DNA of 64,000 nucleotides from Nepenthes gracilis (GCA_033239525.1 BSYO01000026.1:8418371-8482370), one strand, 5' to 3'. Shown: positions 35,105 through 46,420, counted from the first letter of the stretch. Numbers and translations are program-made. Notes: generated by a model from the sequence alone, not told the origin.

Positions 35105-35790
35105 AACAACTAATCTTTGTTTCTTACCGAGACGGGATTTTCGCTCACCAACTTGATTCGCTCACCAACTTGATTCGCTGCTGGCCCTGTAGCAATAGCT
35201 AACCAAGTCCCCTCCATAGCTGGACTGCACCTCATGTCCGGAAGCTCTTCCTTCAAATGGCAGCTTGTCTCACCCAACTTAGTTGAACGTATCAGAGTAA
35301 GCTCAGCTTGGATAGAGTGAAGAACAACAGTTAGCATATCCCCACAGAAGGTGGGATTCAACTCACACCACACAGAAGGGATGGGCCACACATGATCGCA
35401 TTTCAAAAAAATAAATGGGTTTACTAATTTTTCATAGAATCTAAATTTTCACCTAAAAATAATGGGGCTCCCAAAGGAGAAATATAAAACCAATTAAAGT
35501 TTCTACTCCTGAATTTAAACATGGTCCTGATGACTATGGAAGAAACTAAATGCTTTTACTAATGAAATTGTATGCATAAAGCTATAATGTACCTGACAGC
35601 ATTCAAGTTAAACCTAGCCAATGGTATGCCAAGATCGTGTAGGAGAACCACTAACTCTGATGCAAGCGGAAAATGTACACCCACCTCCACGGAGGCGTCA
35701 TAAACACCAGTACAGTTTGTCGAAGGGGAGGGCGTCCTCTCATTTGGACTAGACACCATCATTTTATAATCTAAAAGAATTCTGTATCTC
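35105..35790 (-). pseudogene. Tat-D accessory ORF fragment
   Basis: Minus strand. The right block reads GVYDASVEVGVHFPLASELV, LLHDLGIPLARFNLNAVRYI, ALCIQF, parallel to VYEAHLRSGLRLPSG and LRVPIAQLYANAARYLCTLC of Tat-E. The left block (35406-35110) reads FLKCDHVWPIPSVWCELNP, then LRSIQAELTLIR-like helix text and CHLKEELPDM, at the place where Tat-E has FFVKVGEKWPIVRSWGQVP. Its antisense position relative to the plus polypurine tract and LTR at 39605 fits the Tat plan. It could also be read as two exons of a host gene; the shared N-terminal motif argues against that. Confidence 0.5.
35141..35174. repeat. 17-bp perfect tandem duplication
   Basis: TCGCTCACCAACTTGAT twice in a row within the Tat-D accessory ORF. 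Being 17 bp, it shifts the frame. Confidence 0.95.
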
Positions 35791-36245
35791 CACCATAACT
35801 AATACAAATCATGAGTTGAAATATATGAATATATATTAAATACACTCTCGAGGGCTATAGTCAGTACTATAGGATGGCGGAGATATAAGTGGGTGGCCCT
35901 TAATGGGGCACCCACCCCCCTCTGCCTAGCACAATGCTTGAAAGTCATTTAGTGCCCAAATGCCCGACATTGGGTACCTGGGGCTCCAAGCTGACACCTG
36001 CTTACCAAGGTGTGGGACCCTCTCCGATTTGGTTGTCAGCATCGGCTGCCCTCGAAGGTGAAAGACGTTAGAGAGAGAAGCTCTCCCTTCTCTCTTGTTT
36101 TCAAATTTTACGGAGGTGGTTTTTGGTCGATTCTCGCCGGCGCCGGTTATACCTGCTCCCTAGGGGCATCAGTAGCTCTTTCCCTTTCGTTCCCTCCATC
36201 CTTTCTTCCCATTTCAAGCTCTTCAGAAGTGGGCTCAGTGGATGC

Positions 36246-37956
36246 GATGGACCATCCCTCTGGTTCATTCCCCCCTTTGCTGCGAACGGCCCCAATGCAG
36301 TCTCCTATCCCTAATGCTTCTTTCCTTAAAAGCACGAAACGGCTAGAATTGGGCTATGGTCATCCGTCAGTGAATAAAGTGTCTTCCCTTGTGCTGTCTG
36401 GTGTTGAGGCAGATGGACTTCGAACTACGACGCCAAAGGCAGGTAATTTTCTCCTTCCTTCATCTGGTTCTGGGAATGCTTCCTCTGGTCCAAATACTTG
36501 CCTTCCCCAGTCTTCCTAGGCTAATTTAGTCAAGAATGGGTCTGTGGATGTAACTGGGCCGATGCAATACTTCCCTCCACAAAGATTTGAAGGAGGCACA
36601 GCATTCATTTCCCTCCCCTTGATGTTGTTTCACAAGGGGAATTGGTTTGGCGATACACTCTTGTTAGATATTTTTACGGGATGCCCCTTAATTTCCATGC
36701 TATTAATCATATTGCCCAAAAAATATGGGCTAAATTTGGGGTTAGCCATGTTGCAAAGCATGGTGCTGGATTTTACTTCTTCCAGTTTGCTTCCCGTGGG
36801 ATGATAGATTCATGTTTGTTTGCTGGCCCTTGGACTTTTGCTGGAAGGCCTCTCTTCCTCAAACAGTGGGTCCCTGGCATGCCGGCGAATAAGGAGGAAC
36901 ACAAGTCCTTTCCCATTTGGATCAATCTTCACAATGTCCCTCTTGATTACTGGACTCCTCTTGGCTTAAGTTGGATTGTCAATCTTGTGGTGAAGCCTTT
37001 GCAGTTAGACTCTTATACGGCAAAAATGGAACGGCTTAAGTTTGCAAGGGTATGTGTTGAAATGAATTCTGAGTCGGTAATGCCTTCCAAAATCAGGCTG
37101 GACTCAGGGAGGCAATCTTCTTTGGAGTGGCCAGCTCTTGTGGAGGTTGAATATGGCTGGAAACCAGTCTGGTGTGGTGGCTGTCATCTTCTTGGCCATA
37201 GTAGCTCCCAATGTAGCACCATGCATTCAATGCCTGATCCTGCCACCTCAGTGTCAAAGTTGAACCAGTTTGATGGAGGAGCTGTGCCATCTAAGGCCTA
37301 TGACATGGAGACTTTGGGTCGAGCTCAGTTGGCTGGAGATCACCAATACTGTCCCTGGTTGGACTATTTTGAGCTCGGTAGACCAAGGGACTTCTCACCC
37401 CTCTCTAGATTTCGGAGATGCCTTGGTCTGCAGTGAGCCTGCAACCAGAGACTTGGCCTCTTTAGAAGCTGTTGATAAGCAAGAGCTAAGCCTCACTGCT
37501 GAAAAATCAAGTTTAGCCCAACTTCCCCCTGATGGAATGGTTGCCACTCTTTGAAATTTGGAGCTTCCTGCCCAAGCTGTGGTAGATTTGCCCCTAGGTC
37601 TTGACTGCAGATTTTCTAAAGTCTCTTGGTTGTCCTTAGCCAGGGACTCAGTCTCCGTAGAGGCTGTTGATCAGTTGCTGCTGAGCCCTTCTTCTACAAT
37701 CTCAAATTCTACCCAGCTCTCCCCAACTGGAATGGATGCAGCTCCTGATAATATTGCTCTTCCTGCCCAAGCTGTGGAACGACTCCAGGCTACTGCAAAT
37801 GTTTCAGGCTCATATGCGACTATTATGATGCGTGGACTTCAAACAAATGGAGTAGAGGTGCCTAGCTCAAGTGATCAGCCTCTCCAATCTGGGGAACTAA
37901 GCTCTTGCCCAAGTATGGGCAAGCTGAAGCATAATCTAGATGTGATTCGTAAGTAG
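36246..37956 (+). pseudogene. LINE ORF1 (DUF4283 plus zinc knuckle), frameshifted
   Basis: Nucleic-acid-binding ORF1 protein. ATG at 36246 (MDHPSGSFPPLL) opens a Ser/Pro-rich N-terminus with a stop at 36517-36519. After a frameshift near 36645 the DUF4283 region reads FEGGTAFISLP, HKGNW, YTLVRYFYGMPLNFHAINHI, FASRGMIDSCLFAGPWTFAG, LFLKQWVPGMP, PIWINLHNVPLDYWT, VVKPLQLD, ARVCVEMN. A zinc-knuckle follows: VWCGGCHLLGHSSSQC (C-x2-C-x4-H-x4-C). The tail is an acidic/Ser-rich linker in shifting frames with an internal repeat. Stops at 37434 and 37552, then a last open piece to 37956. Confidence 0.75.
37430..37790 (+). repeat. 195-bp tandem repeat in the LINE ORF1 tail
   Basis: CTTCCTGCCCAAGCTGTGG at 37564 and 37759, preceded in both by GGAATGG.TGC. 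and at protein level by LEAVDKQELS/VEAVDQLLLS, then PPDGM/SPTGM, then LPAQAV. Two units, diverged. Confidence 0.75.
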
Positions 37957-39164
37957 CTGAACGCCTCTCGTGCTTATGACATGGTAGACTTTTCTTATTC
38001 CTTGCCCGAGCAGGCTAGTTCAAGGAAACAATCCAACTCCCGGGGGCACTGAAAATCCACTCCAGAGCATCCTAAGGGCCTTACAACATAATCTGTTTGG
38101 TGGATTTTTGGTGACTGATTCTGCTGGCATTTTCAGTGCCGGTTGTGTGGTTATATGTGATTACGCTTAAGTCTACTATAGGTCTGGAAGTACTGCTATA
38201 GATTTGTTTGGGTGAGGGTGTAATATTGGGTCCTTTGCTTTGACCGGGTAAGGTTGAGAGAAGGATGCTGAATCAACCTAGCTGGTAGGAGATGCTGTCT
38301 GCACCGGGCTATCAGAGCTGGTTCCTCCGGTTTGGTTAGCTATTCTTGTAGATTGTGGAGTTGCCTATGGTGTGATTTAATTGGTCAATTTTTGAGCTGA
38401 TGTGTATGCTGTTGATAATGATGCTGCTGCGTATGTGAATTCTGGGAAGTTGCTGTTTTTTATCCTCTGCCTGTATGGTGTGGTGGCTTGGGTGAAGCTG
38501 CAATCAACTATCTGAGAATATGTTTGTGGTGGGAGCTGTAGATTTTGAGCATGTTTGTCTGTGGGTCATGCTGTTGTTTTGTTGGGTGTGGGTGTGTTTT
38601 TGGGGATGATTTACCTTGTCCAGCTAAGGTGGGTGTGCGCTCCCCAAGGCTGTTTTTGGGTTGAAAGCTAAATTTAAGTATTTAGCTTGCTCCTTGTCAT
38701 TGATGTATTATGCTGCTGGCGTGTCTCTAGCTGAAGCAAGCTGGAGTTCTTTCCTTGTGTTCTTAATGTTTACTGCTACTGCTGAATCGCTCTGTCTGAT
38801 GAAGCTGATGGAAATGACTTAATTGTCGACCTTTGGCGGATGGTACTCTGTTTGTCTCCTTCGTGTTTGTTACTTTACCTTGGATCTCATGACACGATTC
38901 ACGGTACTCGATGAATGTCCAACGTCTTTGTTCTAAATTTAAATTGGTAAAATCCTTAGAGATAGAACATCGATCCTGTATTTTTTTTTTTTTTTATTAA
39001 TAAAATTTAATTACTTATCAAAAAAAATCGGCTACCCTAGAAATGGCCACTGCTAACCGAGCGGGCCTTGGGTTGGCCAACCGACACTAGGGTCAGGCTA
39101 ACCCTAGGCAGTGATGCTGACACCAGTGGGCCATCATAGCAATAAACTAGGAGTATAGATGAAC

Positions 39165-39570
39165 GACCTATTGGGATAAACAAAAAGTTCAAACAAATAA
39201 CCATTTAGATAAACGAAAAGTTCGAATAGACTAGAAGTTCATATGAACGACCATTCGATTGAATGAAGAGTTCAAACGGATTAGGAGTTTTGATGAACGA
39301 CATATTCAGATGAATGAAAAGTTCAAATAAATGGCATATTCAGATAAACTAAGAGCTTATGTGAATGACCCCTTCAGATGAAGTAAGAGTTCAAATAAAG
39401 AACCCATTTGGATGAATAAAGAATTTGAGTTCAGAAGAACGAACAGTTTGAATGAACTAAGAATTCTAATAAATTGAGAGTTTGAATGAAAGACTCATTC
39501 AAATGAATAAAGAGTTCAAATTCAAATGAACTACCCACTCAAATAAACGACCTGTTCATGAGTTTGGATA
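39165..39570. repeat. Degenerate minisatellite (about 34-50 bp units) in Tat-D
   Basis: At least eight irregular units built on AGAGTTCAAAT.AA.GACC.ATTCAGATGAATGA and variants. Located where Tat-E has its 34-bp array, just before the polypurine tract. Confidence 0.8.
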
Positions 39571-39604
39571 ATAAATAATCTTTGAGGCTAAGATTCACCC
39601 TAGA

Positions 39605-39618
39605 AGTTAGGGGGCTAC
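39605..39618 (+). other. Polypurine tract of Tat-D
   Basis: AGTTAGGGGGCTAC, a mutated form of the AG/ATGGGGGGCTAG tract in the other copies, right before an LTR-like start. Confidence 0.6.
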
Positions 39619-40300
39619 TAATGGAACTTGACATGATGGGTTAACTCAAATGAACAAATAAAAAATCTAAATTGGTAATTCAATCCAAAATAATATACCT
39701 AAAATTAGTACGTATTTTAATCGATCCGACCCAAATATTCTGACCTAGGCTACTGACTAAGGTCAACAATCATCTTGCAACTGATTATAGCACCACCCTA
39801 AAAAAGTAGCATAGGCAGAGGCTTGAAAAGTGACTACTTGGAAATCCGCAAGGCCTCTAAAAAGGCTACGCAAACCTCGGCTGGGGCAGCACAAGGCACC
39901 AACATGGGATGTAGTTGGGGCTATGTTGATGTCAACCGCACTAGGAGCCAAAGGAGGCACCGACCTGATAACTATGATGACCTAAGGCATGGCGCAGACC
40001 TAGAAAACCACATTTGATCAAAAGTTGCCACAAATCTAGCCATGTATGGCAAAAGCGGTCCACTTGCTTAAGCATCTTTGTCTATAAACGAGAGAAAACG
40101 CTTAGGAGTAAGACAAGTGAAAAAAGAAAGGTATTAACCTACAAATGAAAAAGAATTTTCACTCAATATTCTTTTAGTAATATAAGGTAGTCATCTCTAA
40201 TATAATGATGGCCTACCACTAAGAACCCTCTAACAATGGTCTGCACCTCCTCGTCAACTGGTCGCCAAGGTTTGCTGCTCTTCTAATTTCCTCTTAATAA
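39619..40300 (+). mobile_element. Tat-D 3' LTR remnant
   Basis: Starts TAATGGAACTTGAC (TG changed to TA) after the polypurine tract. TATA-like GTCTATAAACGAGA at about 40080 gives a U3 of about 460 bp. The right end could not be fixed; no CATCA end was identified, so 40300 is an estimate. Confidence 0.45.
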
Positions 40301-41042
40301 ATTGAGCACATACTAATTTGAATATTAAAAGGATTTCTTAAAAAAATCCTAGAGCCCCATAATCTTTTTTTTTTCCTTTTTTGGTAAGTAAAGCCCCTTA
40401 ATCAAACTTCATTTTATTTGTAGTATATAGAAAATCAGTTCAAACCTCTAGGTTACACTCGAATACGAGTTGAAAAGGGATTAGGATCAAATTGACTTTT
40501 TGGGTATGCATCATATGTGATATTTTTCTATGCACGCCAAACTTTGAAAAATATTTGAATGAAAAGTTATTTTTTTAAAAAAATTATTTTTTACAAAAAA
40601 AAATAAAAAATATTTTATATGAAGATATGTTTTACAAAAAGTATTTTTTTATTTTATAAAAAATATTTTTTATTTGATAAAAAAATTTTGACAAATTAAC
40701 TCAGCCTTAGTGCACTAATTTCAAGCATGTTTTTTTTTTTAGGAAATTAATACCTTATTTTATTAATATCAAAAGAAAGGAGTATCCGAATTGTTATACC
40801 ATTTAATAATGTGATATTATATATTTATAATTCTTAATGTATATGATATAATAGTTTTGATTAAGGGTTAACATTGATTGATTTGATGAGAATTTGAGGA
40901 TGCTTAGCAGCGGAAACACATTACGTTTTGAGTCTATTTCAAGTCAAATTATCAGTTGAGGTAACTCATTCAAATCGACCGAGTGGGAATTGATTCAGCT
41001 TGGACGGTTTGTGGGATTTTGTAATACTATACTCATCAATTT
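40301..41042. other. AT-rich flank of Tat-E
   Basis: Long A/T homopolymers and ATTTTTTATAAAA-type inverted tracts (40560-40690). No coding sequence seen. Confidence 0.5.
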
Positions 41043-42166
41043 TGATGGGTATATCAAAAATGGGCTGGCCCCGCAAAAGTCAAAGGCCCAAGACGACGGT
41101 CAATACTCTAACGGCCCAATTGAAAAACGGGCTCAAGAGCTGAAAAGCTCAAGGCGGTCAATGCTGGCATTGACCGTCTGGCAGCCAACTCTCAAACAGA
41201 CGGGCCAACTCAAACGTTGACTTCTGCCTTGTGCGCATTGGGTCCGAAGAAGCTTGCTACAGTAGTGGGCCTGGCATACTCAGGCCCATAGCCCATCAGG
41301 CAATTAATAGCTAACGTCCTTCACAAGGGCGGCCAATACGCACGCTGCCGGTCAACTCGAACGTTGATCGTCTGCGCTTCACATGTTGGGCCCAAAGGAA
41401 CCTTTCTACAGTAACGGGCATGACTCGTTTAAGCCCACGAATCCTCAAAAGGCCAACAACGATCCTCCAAAGATATTCCACGATCTCGACTCAGACCAAA
41501 ACGAGCATTAACAAGATTGGCGCCCTTCAAAGAAGGAAAGCGCCAGATCTTCCCGATTCCTTGACAACCAAGGCATTCCAAAGGTAATATGTTTAGAAGG
41601 AAAGAAACCAACTTGGAAAGTTGTTGGCCGCCTCACAAGAAAACAATCACGCCCACCTTGGCAACTGGCATTCGCTCCAGAAGGTGGGCCAGCCAAGGTG
41701 GACAGAGGAGATCGCGCCTTCCAAAGGAGGAAGATCACCCTCTCAGCCATTAAATAAACCCTAGAATCATCATTCTGGGGGGATTCTGAACTAGGCTTTC
41801 ATTGAGTACTATGAGAAATCTGCCTTCACTGCCACCTTCATCCTCCAAAAAACCCTAAGGCAACAAGCGGACCCTTACGGCCGTTTACTGCCTTCCCACC
41901 ATCCAGATTCAAGAAGACCTCACGTCTCTCTTACATCTGTATCAAACACTCAAACTCTCTCTCTCTTTCTATTTTCAGTTTCTTCCTTTTGAAGACTGTT
42001 TTACTGACTTGAGCGTCGAAGTGTTTTCGGTGGGACAAATTTCTGCCAACACGTTGACCTCTTGTTCTGTTTAGTGGTGTGCAGGATCCAACTCAGGGAA
42101 CGGAGTCGAAACTACGACAAAAGGATCACCCGAATCTGTTCGAAGTTCGGATCCAGAGACGCATCA
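41043..42166 (+). mobile_element. Tat-E 5' LTR
   Basis: TGATGGGTATATC...GACGCATCA. TATA-like CATTAAATAAACC at about 41749-41761; a CT-rich run (CTCTCTCTCTTTC) at about 41957; U5 ends at the primer-binding site. U3 contains several TCAA.GTTGACC and GGCCCAA blocks shared with the 3' LTR. Confidence 0.92.
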
Positions 42167-42185
42167 TTGGCGCCGTCTGTGGGAA
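42167..42185 (+). other. Primer-binding site of Tat-E
   Basis: TTGGCGCCGTCTGTGGGAA directly after the LTR end. TGGCGCC at the start is the usual form for Tat-group elements, generally ascribed to a tRNA ending GGCGCCA; which tRNA fits the rest was not checked. Confidence 0.85.
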
Positions 42186-42250
42186 GCGCTTACAAAAGCC
42201 TACCACTAAAATCTACACGAACTATCTCTCTGTCACCTTCTGATTCTGCA

Positions 42251-43490
42251 ATGGTGAACACGAGAGCCCAAACTAGCGACCCCACTAGAGACACTGCTAA
42301 CCCCGACCAGGACCACGCTGCTGGTGCCATGGTCAACGGGGCCACGGGCGGAGTTCCACAACCTTACTTTCAGTAACTGGTGGAGCATATGCAGGCCAAC
42401 AATCGCCTATTTCAGCTACTTTGCATGCAAAACGAGCAACGATAACAAGTGGCTCCACCAGCAGCCGTTCCTGCTCCTGCCACCAAAAGGGGTGGCTAGA
42501 GGAAGAAAATGCGGGCCAAGAGGCCCGAAAAGACTGGAGACAATCTGGCTCTAGCATCCTCCCGCGTTCCTGGCCAGAACAGGCCTATGGAACGCTCCGG
42601 GAGTGCATCTCCGCCAAAGAGCCCAGAAAGAAGAAATCCCTGATACCTTGGGCAGAAGACAACCACGCAGTCCAGGAGCGAGCCTCCAGGACTGCCCGAT
42701 CCACTGGAGGCAGCAGCCGACCGGCTGCTGAACCCGCCAGAGACAAGACAGAGTTGGGGGATTACCTCAACTCCAAATGATCAGCAAACGTCGTCCGTAC
42801 CGATCCGCGGGTGGACAAGAACTGGAATGGTGTGTTCCAAGAGGAAGAGCGCATCATCGACCTGGACCGGTCTCCTTTCACTACAGAGATCTTGAGCCGT
42901 CTACTGCCGTCAAAATTCAAGATGCCGTCCCTTGACTTATACAATGGGGGCAGTGATCCGGTTGACCACCTGGATCACTTCCGCACCCATATGAATCTAC
43001 AAGGGCTAGAAGACTCAACAATGTGCGCTGCTTCCCGCTCACACTGAAGGGAGACGCTCGAATCTGGTTCCACCACCTCCCTTCTGAAACTATCAGCAAT
43101 TTCTGTGAGCTCAGAGACCTCTTCCTGGCTCAGTACGCTTCAAGCCGACGGGAAGAGAAACAGCCATGGCATCTCTCCCACATAAAGCAGAAACCGGGAG
43201 AGAACCCACGGCGCTTCCTGGATCGCTTCGTGGCGGAGGCCAGAAGGATCCCCCGGATCACAGAAGAGATGAAGCTGGGCAGTTTCATCTCTGCACTTAC
43301 TTTCGGTGACTTTTTCAAGCACCTTACCCACAAGAATCCTCAGACCTTCCGCGAAGCGGAATCCATCACCAGGGCCTACGTTGCAGCAAAACAGGTCAAC
43401 GAGGCAAAACGTCTAGAGCGGGCGGATCAGCCTCGACCATTCCCTGGTGAAGGGAAGAGAAAGTACAGCGGCGGAGAACACTCCCGCTAG
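42251..43490 (+). pseudogene. Tat-E gag
   Basis: Starts MVNTRAQTSDPTRD at 42251 after an 84-bp leader; a stop after 41 codons (42374-42376) and shifts at about 42420 and 43020 follow. Capsid-type domain: VFQEEERIIDLDRSPFTTEI, FKMPSLDLYNGGSDPVDHLD, FRTHMNLQG, then FPLTLKGDARIWFHHLPSET, LRDLFLAQYASSRREEKQ, PRRFLDRFVAEARRIPRITE, AKQVNEAKRLE. Role: RNA packaging and particle formation. The Gag domain itself is open from 43023 to 43490. Confidence 0.88.
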
Positions 43491-43577
43491 AAGCAGCGCC
43501 GGACTGGGCCCCCAGAACGCAGAGACTATGGGCCCACCAGTTTCACACCTCTGACAGATACGCACGCCAACGTCCTC

Positions 43578-44021
43578 ATGCAGATTCGTGGAGAAAAATT
43601 CCTAAAGTGGCCCAAACCGCTGAAGAAAGACTCTAGAAACCAGTCGAAATACTGTGACTTCCATCGCTCTGCTGGCCATTCAATTAAGGACTGCAAGATG
43701 CTACAAAGGAAGATCGAAGACCTGATTCACAGAGGACACATCACGAAGTTTGTTAGAGGCCCCGGACAGAACTCAGAAGCGGCTGGTGAAGAAGGACAGG
43801 ATCAGACTCCTCCCCGGAATAGGATTGCGACAGGAGTGGTTAACATGGTCACCACCCGACCTGCCAAGAGCCCGGCGGACAGTAAGGAGCAGCAGACTGG
43901 GAGGAAGAAGCAGCGCACAGTAGATAATACTATTATCTTCAGTGATAGTGACTCAAATCATGTAATGTCCCCCCATACTGACCCCTTGTTATATCAGCAC
44001 TCGTTTCAGATGGTACTTTAG
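43578..44021 (+). pseudogene. Tat-E gag C-terminus / zinc-knuckle-like region
   Basis: Follows a stop at 43488-43490. Reads KFLKWPKPLKKDSRNQSK, then YCDFHRSAGHSIKDCKMLQR, the Tat version of a nucleocapsid motif (Cys-Phe-His...Gly-His...Cys), LKIEDLIHRGHI-type text and a basic tail GRKKQRTVDN. It runs towards the protease, whose start (HTDPLLYQHS in this frame, usually DPLVIS.LVSDG) is already shifted. Confidence 0.8.
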
Positions 44022-44380
44022 ACTACCAGCTAAAACAAATCTTTATCGATAATGGAAGTTCAAAAGATTTGCTTTACTTGGATGCCTTCTTAAAGTTAAG
44101 CCTAAAAAAGAACCAACTAAAATCGGCCGAAGGCCCGTTATAGGGCCTTGACATCGAACCAGTACCCATTCAAGGGACTATTCAATTGGAAGTTACCTTA
44201 GGGACGTATCCAATGACAGCAAGTTGCACACTTAGCTTCCTGGTGATCGACCTACCCTCAGTATACAACGCTATACTGGGCAGAGCTTGCCTGGCGGAAT
44301 TCGGGGCAGTTACCTCGATTCCGCACCTCAAAATGAAGTTTCCAACACCCTACGGTGTTGGGGAGGTGTTAGGCGACTAA
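43975..44380 (+). pseudogene. Tat-E aspartic protease
   Basis: Active site IFIDNGSSKDLLYLDAF (Asp-Asn-Gly-Ser-Ser intact), then LEVTLGTYPMTASCTLSFLV, IDLPSVYNAILGRACLAEFG, LKMKFPTPYGVGEVLGD. A frameshift before the active site (about 44015) and an in-frame TAG near 44141 break it. Confidence 0.85.
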
Positions 44381-44535
44381 ATAATTGGGCGGACGTGCTA
44401 CATGTCCCAAATTGCCCCTGCGGCAGCACTAGCACGGTGGGAGAACTCAATCACCGAGACGAGACCACCTGGCAACAGGCGCAGCCGGTGAAGCCACAGA
44501 TCTGGTCCCACTAAATCCGAAGGAACCGAAAAAGT

Positions 44536-45495
44536 GTGCAGATTGACGGCTCACTCACTGGCACACTGCGCACAGAACTAATTGTGTTCCTTCAACGGAA
44601 CGCCGACATATTTGCATGGACTCCCGCTGATATGCCCGGGATTTCGGCTGAGGTAATGGTCCACAAGCTGGGCTTTGATCCTGACCGGAAGCCGGTCAGG
44701 CAGAAGCGGAGAAACCATTCCACAGAGAAGCTGATTGCCATCTGAGAGGAGGTGAAAAAGCTACTGGACGCTGGGTTTATTAGAGAAGTCCAGTACCCGG
44801 ATTGGCTCTCAAATATCGTCTTGGTTAAAAAGAGCAACGAATAATGGCGAATGTGCGTTGATTTTACCGACGTCCAACAAGGCCTACCCGAAGACAGCTT
44901 TTTTCCTACCGGGATCGACTTACTAGTTGACTCACTTTGGACATGATGGTCTTCCGGCCATGGACGCCTATTCGGGTTTCAAACCCGGTTCGAATGAGTC
45001 CTAAGGCGAGGAGCATACCTTGTTCATGGCAGGACAAGGCGACTCAAGCTACAAAGTGATGCCCTTCGGACTAAAAAACGCTCGAGCAACTTACCAGCAA
45101 CTGGTCAACAATATGTTCGAAAAGCAAATTGGTCGTAACATGGAGGTCTGCGTCGACGACATGCTTGTCAAGAGTAGGGTCACCGGCAACCACATACGTG
45201 ATTTGGAAGAATCATTTGAGGTGCTCCGCCAGCACCAAATGAAACTGAATCCAGCCAAGTGCGTCTTCGGGCTAGCCTCTGGGAAGTTCTTGGGTTTCAT
45301 CGTCTCCCAGCGAGAGATCGAGGCAAACCTAGAAAAGATCAAGGCCCTCGCTGACATGGCTCCCCCACGGAACGTCAAAGACGTCCAACGATTGACTGGG
45401 CGGCTGGCAGTTTTGTCCCGCTTTCTCGCGAAGTCTGGTGACAAGTACCAGCCCTTCTTTAAAGCTCTGAGAGGGACGAAATCCAACGAATTCCG
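44536..45495 (+). pseudogene. Tat-E reverse transcriptase
   Basis: N-terminal part 44536-44870: MQIDGSLTGTLRTELIVFLQ, IFAWTPADMPGI, VMVHKLGFDPDRKPVRQKRR, stop, EEVKKLLDAGFIREVQYPDW, stop, MCVDFTDV. The stretch 44880-45020 is badly shifted (FFPTGIDLLVDS). From 45020 it is open: YKVMPFGLKNARATYQQLVN, and catalytic MEVCVDDMLVKS, where the usual Tyr of YVDD is Cys but both Asp remain. Then FLGFIVSQREIEAN, VQRLTGRLAVLSRFLAKSGD. Confidence 0.9.
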
Positions 45496-46057
45496 GTGGA
45501 CGGTTGACTGCCAATCCGCCTTCAATAAATTGAAGCAGTATCTGGCCAGCCCGCCACTACTAGCGTCACCCAAAGACGGGGAGGAGCTGTACCTTTATTT
45601 GGCAGTGTCGGAAGTATCCCTCAGCTCCGTCCTCATGCACCAGGAATCCGATATCCAGCAGCCGGTCTACTATGTAAGCAAAACATTGACCGGCCCGGAA
45701 ACACGTTATCCACGCGCTGAAAAAATGGCCCTAGCACTTATCTTCACAGCGCGGAAATTGAAGCCATACTTTCAGGCGCATCGCATAGTGGTCCTTACTG
45801 ACCAACCATTCAAAGGCATACTCCAAAAATTAGACGTTTTAGGACGGCTAGTAAAGTGGGCAATCAAATTGGGAGAGTTCGACATCGAATTCAGGCCCAG
45901 ACCTGTCATAAAGCGCACGCTCTGGGCTGACTTCATTGTTGAGACCACGACCCCAATTCAAGAGGAGCATGACGCGAGAAACGCAAACCCGGCGAGGTCC
46001 CGAAATGAACACTCCACGTGGGCCGGATGCGTCCACGGACAATGCTGGCAAAAGTAG
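45496..46057 (+). pseudogene. Tat-E RNase H (Ty3-type), degenerate active site
   Basis: Same open frame as RT: CQSAFNKLKQYLASPPLL, LYLYLAVSEVSLSSVLM, PVYYVSKTLTGPETRYPRAE, KPYFQAHRIVVLTDQPFKGI, RLVKWAIKLGEFDIEFRPRP, then LWADFIVETTTP. The Asp expected near LAVSE is Ser, as is general in the Tat lineage, where a second RNase H takes over. Ends in a stop at 46055. Confidence 0.85.
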
Positions 46058-46420
46058 GGGTGGTCCTTACGACCCCCAACGGATTCGAGATCAAGTATTA
46101 CCTAAAACTTGACTTCCGTGACGACCAATTGCAAGTACAAAGCCGCTGGGCTGGCTTACGATTAGTAAAGAGTGCTCGGCAAGAGGTTGGGTTGTTTTGG
46201 CAATTCGAACTAATCGTCAACCGTGTCAATGGGGGCTTCGAGGCAAACAACCCTTCCCCCGGCGGTACACTGGCAAAGGCAAGGAGGCCATCCAGGGCTT
46301 CACAAAGCGACTGCAGTTCACGTTCTTCGAACTGAAAATTGGAAGGCAGACCGATTGGCTAGAGCTGCGGCTGCCGAAAAACCAGAACAGTATTCGAGGG
46401 ACATGTGGGAGATCTTGAAT
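46000..46420 (+). pseudogene. Tat-E second RNase H (archaeal-type) relic
   Basis: Scattered in three frames: STWAGCVHGQCW (usual W.LHVDGSS), VGVVLTTPNGFEIKYYLKLD, WAGLRLVKSARQ, ELIVNRVNGGFEANN, then VLRTENWKADRLARAAA (usual R..N..AD.LA..A). The first catalytic Asp is lost. Confidence 0.8.

Larger units (their letters stand above)
36057..39027 (+). mobile_element. LINE (L1-like non-LTR retrotransposon), ORF2 missing
   Basis: The 3' end TTATTAATAAAATTTAATTACTTATC plus A8 is typical of plant L1-type LINEs. A diverged target duplication flanks it: TCGGCTGCCCTCGAA (36042-36056) and TCGGCTACCCTAGAA (39028-39042), 13 of 15 identical. It encodes an ORF1-like protein, but no endonuclease or RT is present between about 37960 and 38960, which is non-coding 3' part. 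So it is internally deleted and would depend on another LINE. It sits inside Tat-D, between the accessory ORF and the LTR. Confidence 0.8.

Noticed and set aside
35105..35790. Two exons of a host gene on the minus strand
   Set aside because: The text VYDASVEVGVHFPLA and ARFNLNAVRYIIALC aligns with the Tat accessory ORF, and the position before a Tat polypurine tract fits better. Kept at moderate confidence only.
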